This document shows, in pieces, positions 60,490 through 64,000 of a stretch of 64,000 bases of DNA. Source of the stretch: Streptomyces camponoticapitis (GTDB taxonomy: Bacteria > Actinomycetota > Actinomycetes > Streptomycetales > Streptomycetaceae). The stretch covers positions 118,644 through 182,643 of the forward strand of contig NZ_BMMV01000019.1 in the NCBI RefSeq assembly GCF_014646115.1, in the 5' to 3' direction. Numbering within the stretch: the first letter of the stretch is position 1; the number at the start of each line of letters is the position of its first letter. A program made the position numbers and the translations under genes. Below the pieces are notes generated by a model. It saw nothing but the letters and a program-made list of their open reading frames with translations, did no database searches and was not told where the DNA came from.

Positions 60490-60806
60490 GCGCGCGCTAC
60501 CCGATCCTCATTGCCGGGCGTTCCGTCGACTTCCCGGATCTGTTCGGCGGCATCTCCTCGGACGTCCTCTTCAGGTTGGAGGAGCAGCGCGGCGAGATGG
60601 ACGACGCCAGCGACTACATCGAGCAGCTGCTCGTGACCCTCGCGGAATGGCGGGTGTGCCTGCTGGACGGCTCCCGCACGGACGCCGGCGAGTACCGGCG
60701 CTGCCTGGACAAGGTCCGGGAGGCGTGGCTCCAGTACAGCTTCCGGTGGGTCGGTGGTCCGTCGCTGCCGTACCCGTTCGACCTTCCCGCCGGGACACCA
60801 CAGTGA
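60486..60806 (+). CDS. Hypothetical protein of the element operon
   Basis: A 106-residue protein: YPILIAGRSVDFPDLFGGIS, SDVLFRLEEQRGEMDDASDY, and EYRRCLDKVREAWLQYSFRW. Acidic and helical, no membrane segment. ATG 60486 overlaps the previous gene's stop by 4 bp, and its end overlaps the HNH gene. Confidence 0.65.
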   Translation: MSARYPILIAGRSVDFPDLFGGISSDVLFRLEEQRGEMDDASDYIEQLLVTLAEWRVCLLDGSRTDAGEYRRCLDKVREAWLQYSFRWVGGPSLPYPFDLPAGTPQ

Positions 60807-61117
60807 GCCCGAGCAAGCGCCGCAACCGGCAGGGGCGGGGCAACGCGAAGCGTCGGCGGGAGCTGCGCGGCCTGGTCGCCGAGCGGGACGGGCTGCACTG
60901 CCACTACTGCCGGGTGCCGCTCGCCGCGGACCTGTCCGACTCGACGCTCGACCACTACATCCCGTGGGCGCTGTGGAGGGTGAACCTGCTCTGCAATCTG
61001 GTGCTCGCCTGCGAGCCGTGCAACGCCCGTAAGGACGACGCTCTGCCGGTCGTGTTCGTGTGGCTGCTGCTCCGTGCGGCGGCCGTCGAGCCGGGCCGGT
61101 TCGAGGTCGCCGCGTAG
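60803..61117 (+). CDS. HNH endonuclease-like protein
   Basis: A 104-residue basic protein with an HNH motif: RDGLHCHYCRVPLA (CxxC), DSTLDHYIPWALWR with DH of the His-Asn-His site, NLLCNLVLACEPCNARKDD with the Asn and second CxxC. It is preceded by a Lys/Arg-rich N-terminus. It may be a nuclease for defence or element processing. GTG 60803 overlaps the previous stop (GTGA); last of five coupled genes. Confidence 0.85.
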   Translation: MSPSKRRNRQGRGNAKRRRELRGLVAERDGLHCHYCRVPLAADLSDSTLDHYIPWALWRVNLLCNLVLACEPCNARKDDALPVVFVWLLLRAAAVEPGRFEVAA

Positions 61118-61165
61118 GCCGGGAAGTCGCCTGCGTGCATCGCAAATGCCCCCTCGCCCGGGGGC

Positions 61166-61365
61166 CTCGAAACCGCAGGTCGAAATCCTAATTAAGACGG
61201 GTCCGTGGGGGGGCTCGCGGGGGCCGTGAAACCGCACGTCGAATCCCAAAAGCCCCCCGCTTCGGAGGGTCCTCACGGGCCGCATCGCCGCAGCGCCCAG
61301 TCCTAATACCCCCCTGTCGTCGGGACCCGTTCGCGGGTGCTGGACGGCAGGTCGCAACCCAAGTG
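61166..61365 (+). repeat. Four degenerate direct repeats, about 60-bp period
   Basis: Similar 20-25-bp units occur at 61169 (GAAACCGCAGGTCGAAATCC), 61228 (GAAACCGCACGTCGAATCCC), about 61283 (CATCGCCGCAGCGCCCAGTCC) and about 61342 (GGACGGCAGGTCGCAACCC). Units 1 and 3 are followed by TAAT. The stretches between them are G/C runs with hairpin potential. The last two copies are weak. Confidence 0.5.
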
Positions 61366-61377
61366 TTCCGCCCCCTC

Positions 61378-61425
61378 GAACCCCTTGGGCGTAAAGGCTT
61401 CCGAGCCCTTTACCCCCAAGGGTTC
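61378..61425 (+). terminator. Long hairpin in the leader of the 61544 gene
   Basis: Arms 61378-61398 and 61405-61425 (GAACCCCTTGGG... against ...CCCAAGGGTTC) pair over about 20 positions with one bulge and one mismatch. It could end the HNH operon or attenuate the next genes. Confidence 0.5.
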
Positions 61426-61543
61426 CAGGGCCCCGCACAACCCGCTTCCCGCACGGTCGGGAAGCGGTCGCCGGTAACGCCGCGCGGGCCCCGGGACCGC
61501 ACCCCGGAGCCCGCCTGCGGCCCACACCTGGAGAGGCAGAACC

Positions 61544-61810
61544 ATGAGCATTCTTACCCACCACGAAGCGCGGGTGACGCCGGCGCTCACCACCATCCCG
61601 GCCCCGCCTGTCGACCGCTACGCGCCCGGCACCCCGTGGAGCACGCACACCTGGACGGACGACGCCTACTGGGGCGACTCGTGCTCGTTCTGCGCCGTCT
61701 GCGACGCCGTCTCGTTCAAGGGCGAGGCGCACCAGGTGTGCCCCGGCCGGGTCGTCGAGTTCAACCCCCTGTCCCGCGCGCTGCTCGTGAAGCCGAAGGA
61801 GAACGTCTGA
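61544..61810 (+). CDS. Small Cys/His-containing hypothetical protein
   Basis: An 88-residue protein with WGDSCSFCAVCDAVSFKGEA followed by HQVC, a possible zinc site. GGAGAGG lies 8-9 bp before ATG 61544. Its TGA overlaps the next ATG by one base (TGATG). Unknown function. Confidence 0.65.
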   Translation: MSILTHHEARVTPALTTIPAPPVDRYAPGTPWSTHTWTDDAYWGDSCSFCAVCDAVSFKGEAHQVCPGRVVEFNPLSRALLVKPKENV

Positions 61811-62202
61811 TGCGCACGTACACCGGACCCACGCTCGCCGGCGGGGAGTCCACCATCGAGTGCCCCGACTGGTGCGTGACGGATCACGCGTACTGGGAGG
61901 ACACGGCTGACGACTGCTTCCACAAGGGCGAGGTGCTGGAGGTCGAGCCGCCGCGGGATAGGGCGGAGCCCGCTCGCCTGGTGCATCCGCCGCTGGCCGC
62001 GAACCTGATGCTTCACTCGACGGCCAAGGAGCCGGCCGCCGCGTGCGTGTGGCTGGCGGTCAGCGAGTCCGTCGCGGACCGCGTCGAGTTGAACGTGGCG
62101 GGCGTCGACAAGCTGCTTGCCGAGGTCGACCGGTTCCGTGCTGGCCTGGTCGAGCAGCGGGAGCTCTTGGCCGCGATCGACGCCGAGCGTCGCAGGGCCT
62201 GA
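61810..62202 (+). CDS. DUF6907 protein
   Basis: A 130-residue protein with the DUF6907 pattern ECPDWCVTDHAYWEDTADDC followed by FHKGE, then CVWLAVSESVADRVELNVAG and a C-terminal helix (KLLAEVDRFRAGLVEQRELL). This is the third family member in 3.2 kb. ATG 61810 overlaps the previous stop. Its own stop is immediately followed by the repeat tract. Confidence 0.75.
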   Translation: MRTYTGPTLAGGESTIECPDWCVTDHAYWEDTADDCFHKGEVLEVEPPRDRAEPARLVHPPLAANLMLHSTAKEPAAACVWLAVSESVADRVELNVAGVDKLLAEVDRFRAGLVEQRELLAAIDAERRRA

Positions 62203-62205
62203 CGA

Positions 62206-62334
62206 CCCGGCGGGCACCCGGCGCAAGCCCGGCAGGACCCCGGCAGAGGGTCGGCGAACACCCGGCGGGATTGGGTGTGGACCGCGATCCCCGCCGGGGT
62301 CCTGCCGAGTGTCTGTGCCACCCGGACGGCCGGG
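62206..62334. repeat. Phased repeat block A: CCCGGC words
   Basis: CCCGGC starts at 62206, 62217, 62228, 62239 and 62261, with a variant GTCGGC at 62250: six positions exactly 11 bp apart. The inverse word follows as GCCGGG at 62293, GCCGAG at 62304 and GCCGGG at 62329. The first copy begins four bases after a stop codon. Confidence 0.75.
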
Positions 62335-62448
62335 TGGACAGCGGTTGGACATGGGAGGGTTTGCCCCGGACTGGGGGGCGGACAAGCGATCTTCCCACCC
62401 GGACGCGACCCGGACAGTGTCCACCCTCTGTCCGGGTGCCCGTCCGCC
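62320..62448. repeat. Phased repeat block B: CCCGGAC/GGAC words
   Basis: GGAC starts at 62324, 62336, 62347, 62368, 62380, 62401 and 62412 (steps 12, 11, 21, 12, 21, 11). It lies within fuller CCCGGAC at four of these. The inverse GTCC follows at 62419, 62430 and 62442. One copy reads GACCCGGA (62407-62414). Confidence 0.65.
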
Positions 62449-62456
62449 CGATTTGC

Positions 62457-62605
62457 CCCGTCTTGGGGGCCGTCTCATGCCCGTCTCACCCCCGTCTTGA
62501 CCCCGTCTCAGGCCCGTCTAGTCGGTGTCCCACCCAAGATCGCGAGACGGGTACAAGACGGGGCAAAGACGCCCCCAAGACGGGGGTGAGACGGGTGCTA
62601 GACGG
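62457..62605. repeat. Phased repeat block C: six CCGTCT then six AGACGG
   Basis: CCGTCT starts at 62458, 62470, 62481, 62492, 62503 and 62514. After a 25-bp gap, AGACGG starts at 62545, 62556, 62567 (AGACGC), 62578, 62589 and 62600, exactly 11 bp apart. The 4-bp spacers between words are not conserved. Most copies extend to CCCGTCT/AGACGGG. Confidence 0.85.
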
Positions 62606-62710
62606 GTGGTCGCGGCTGCTACCGCGCAGGTCGCCGCTGCTATGTCACCTGCTATCGAGGTGGTCACACAAGATCGGTTAGCACCCCGGTAGCACCCCTC
62701 ATAGCACCCC
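62596..62710. repeat. Phased repeat block D: TGCTA then TAGCA
   Basis: TGCTA starts at 62596, 62617, 62638 and 62650; the inverse TAGCA starts at 62679, 62690 and 62702, each within TAGCACCCC. Steps are 21, 21, 12, then 11 and 12 bp. Confidence 0.7.
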
Positions 62711-62721
62711 ACTTTGCCCCA

Positions 62722-62869
62722 CTGACACACACTTCGCCCGATTGACGGTTGATCAAGTGTCAGAGGGGTGTCAGAACCGGTGTCAGCCGGGATCTGACAC
62801 CCCGTTTCTCTTAGGTCAGGCGCGTGCGTGCGCGGGCTGACACCGGTCCTGACACCCGCGAGGTGTCAG
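62722..62869. repeat. Phased repeat block E: GTGTCAG/CTGACAC
   Basis: GTGTCAG occurs at 62757, 62768, 62780 and 62863; the inverse CTGACAC at 62722, 62794, 62837 and 62849. Neighbouring copies are 11-14 bp apart. The last copy is 80 bp before the next start codon, so it could regulate that promoter. Confidence 0.75.
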
Positions 62870-62951
62870 CCCAATTCGATCATCCACTGTGACCCACCCC
62901 ACACAAGGAGTAGCGTTGCCCGCCCATGAAGGCACAACCGGAGGAGAACCG

Positions 62952-63641
62952 GTGAAGCCCAACCGCAAGGAAGCCGCAGAGATCCTGCGCGGCGCCCGCG
63001 ACCCATCCAAGGCGGGGCTCTGGCGGGCATCGCCCGACGAGTCCCAGGCGGACCACATCGAACGCCTCGTCAGACTGGAGACGGCCGCCGACCAGATCCA
63101 GGCATGGAGCCCGCTCCTCATGCCCGGCATGCTCCAGAGCTACCAGTACGCCGTAGCCGCCATCAGCACCACGGCGCCGGCCCTGCCCATAGAGGACGTC
63201 GCGGACCGCGCGGACAAACGCCAGCAGCGCATCAACGCCCTGGGCTTCGCGTCCGACCGGCGGGCCTGGTTCATCGTCAGCGAGCAGGCGATCAGGTGCC
63301 CGATCGGCGGCTTCGCGGTCCTCGTCGAGCAGCTGGAGCACCTGCTGAACGTCGTGGCCCTGCGGCCGTCCGTCACGGTGCAGGTCCTGCCCGCGTCAAC
63401 ACCGGGGCACCCCGGGCTCACCGGAGGATTCACCACGTACCGGATCGGCTCGCAGCGGGCCGTGTTCTCCGAGACGCTGACGGGATCGGTCATCACAAAC
63501 CGGCCGTCGGACATCGCGGCCTACGCTGCGGCATACGATCATCTGCAAGCCAGTGCGCTGCCGGTGGCGGCGTCACTGGAGATGATCGACACGGCGAGGA
63601 GAACGCTGTGCACCGAGGAGAGCAACATCTGGTCTGGGTGA
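62952..63641 (+). CDS. DUF5753 protein without an HTH domain
   Basis: A 229-residue protein that contains only the DUF5753 part found C-terminal to XRE helix-turn-helix domains: ADQIQAWSPLLMPGMLQSYQ, RRAWFIVSEQAIRCPIGGFA, SVTVQVLPASTPGHPGLTGG, FTTYRIGSQRAVFSETLTGS. The N-terminal 50 residues (KEAAEILRGARDPSKAGLWR) do not form a recognisable HTH. GTG 62952 has GGAGGAG 6 bp upstream; an alternative TTG at 62916 with AAGGAG would add 12 residues. It overlaps its DUF397 partner by 34 bp as complete regulator pairs do. Confidence 0.82.
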   Translation: MKPNRKEAAEILRGARDPSKAGLWRASPDESQADHIERLVRLETAADQIQAWSPLLMPGMLQSYQYAVAAISTTAPALPIEDVADRADKRQQRINALGFASDRRAWFIVSEQAIRCPIGGFAVLVEQLEHLLNVVALRPSVTVQVLPASTPGHPGLTGGFTTYRIGSQRAVFSETLTGSVITNRPSDIAAYAAAYDHLQASALPVAASLEMIDTARRTLCTEESNIWSG

Positions 63642-63790
63642 AGTCCACCTACACGGACTCCGGTTCGTGTGTCGAGTGGGCCCGCCCCGAGGGTGCCGTA
63701 CTGGTCCGGGACTCCAAGCGTCCGCAAGGCGCGCGGATACCCGTACAGCCGGCCGCCTGGTCCGCACTGGTCGACTGGGTCAAGGAGTAG
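63608..63790 (+). CDS. DUF397 protein
   Basis: A 60-residue DUF397 protein: WVKSTYTDSGSCVEWARPEG, AVLVRDSKRPQGARIPVQPA, AWSALVDWVK. Standard length. GTG 63608 overlaps the DUF5753 gene end by 34 bp. A strong terminator follows directly. Confidence 0.85.
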   Translation: MHRGEQHLVWVKSTYTDSGSCVEWARPEGAVLVRDSKRPQGARIPVQPAAWSALVDWVKE

Positions 63791-63795
63791 AGCAG

Positions 63796-63830
63796 GAAGC
63801 CCCGCCGCAGGAGAATTGCGGCGGGGCTTC
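63796..63830 (+). terminator. Terminator after the DUF397 gene
   Basis: GAAGCCCCGCCGCA (63796-63809) pairs perfectly with 63817-63830; 14-bp stem, 7-nt loop. Confidence 0.8.
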
Positions 63831-63850
63831 TGCATGTCCGGACGTCTCCA

Positions 63851-64000
63851 TCATGCCCGAGGACGGGGCGCGCGTACCTGCGTGCAGTTCAGGAGCGGAG
63901 TCCATCCACTCGTGTTCGGGTCGACGGACTCTGTCACCTGCGACAGGAAGTTGCCGGGGATCGCCACTACAGCCTCCGTCCCGCACTGAGCGCCGTGGTG
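63851..64000 (-). CDS. C-terminal end of an unidentified protein, cut by the window edge
   Basis: A minus-strand frame open to the right edge gives 49 residues ending at TGA 63853-63851. It includes AQCGTEAVVAIPGNFLSQVT and SGWTPLLNCTQVRAPRPR, with amino-acid use like a folded, possibly exported protein. It converges on the DUF397 gene across the terminator. No family can be named from this piece. Confidence 0.45.
   Translation of the reverse strand, partial: HHGAQCGTEAVVAIPGNFLSQVTESVDPNTSGWTPLLNCTQVRAPRPRA

Larger units (their letters stand above)
58675..64000. mobile_element. Integrated element, left part (right end outside window)
   Basis: It begins at the tRNA 3' fragment and is marked by AT-richer sequence just inside the junction and by small overlapping genes of accessory type (DUF6907, HNH). 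A large repeat-filled non-coding tract and absence of recognisable housekeeping genes also fit. No integrase, replication or transfer gene is visible, so these would have to lie beyond 64,000. The extent is inferred. Confidence 0.55.

Noticed and set aside
61166..61365. CRISPR array
   Set aside because: Only four units, with strongly diverged copies and no cas genes; two copies are barely recognisable.
62457..62605. CRISPR or simple tandem repeat for the CCGTCT block
   Set aside because: Words are 6-7 bp with 4-bp spacers and invert halfway, unlike CRISPR; variable spacers exclude plain slippage repeats.

Overview
The window is high-G+C chromosomal DNA with strong third-position GC bias, GTG and leaderless starts, hairpin terminators without U-tracts, XRE/DUF5753-DUF397 gene pairs and an orphan groEL2. 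All of this points to a Streptomyces or a very close relative. Gene order around groEL2, csp, moaD, thrC, gpgS, otsA, otsB, nagKA and cdgB matches, from memory, the S. coelicolor SCO4260-SCO4300 core region. No database search was possible.

Left part (1-10,000): the 3' end of lspA, cutC, and a divergent copper pair (a His-rich secreted protein and a CopA ATPase) around two CsoR-type palindromes. A secreted ThuA-domain protein follows, behind a chitinase-type promoter box, then a BrkB membrane domain fused to an HD hydrolase, a Cmx-type efflux pump and a DUF4031 pair. From 10,000 to 22,500 come the MurNAc-recycling genes (MurR/RpiR regulator and murQ), Uma2, DUF5753/DUF397 regulators, small DUF genes, a one-piece HTH/coiled-coil/membrane/solute-binding protein and a TPR protein.

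Middle (22,500-47,000): an erythromycin-esterase-like protein; a DNA-binding protein, DUF4097 and ABC exporter group flanked by TGGCGCCA operator arrays; groEL2 with a three-half-site CIRCE region; a cold-shock protein; a sulfur-carrier protein and thrC behind a SAM riboswitch; glucosyl-3-phosphoglycerate synthase and trehalose genes otsA/otsB; an orphan sugar-binding lipoprotein opposite a DasR-box-controlled nagK-nagA pair; a PfkB kinase/class II aldolase pair; and the GAF-PAS-GGDEF diguanylate cyclase CdgB.

Right core part (46,700-58,600): flavin reductase, ArfB, TerD, an M1 peptidase lipoprotein, GPP34, a pentapeptide-repeat protein and a phytoene-dehydrogenase-like flavoprotein. A quinone oxidoreductase behind a textbook SoxR box follows, then TPR, GNAT, aminoglycoside-kinase-like and DadA-like genes.

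At 58,675 the chromosome meets a tRNA 3'-half (probably tRNA-Thr), the usual scar of an integrated element, and gene style changes. A five-gene operon follows in which every junction is a 4-bp NTGA overlap (DUF6907 proteins, HNH nuclease), then degenerate 60-bp repeats and two more small genes. Next is a roughly 660-bp non-coding tract (62,206-62,869) made of five successive blocks of different 5-7-bp words, each repeated at 11-12 bp spacing; at least three blocks appear in one orientation and then the other. I regard this tract as the most unusual object here. A DUF5753 protein without its HTH, a DUF397 partner and the end of an unknown gene close the window; the other end of the element lies outside it.
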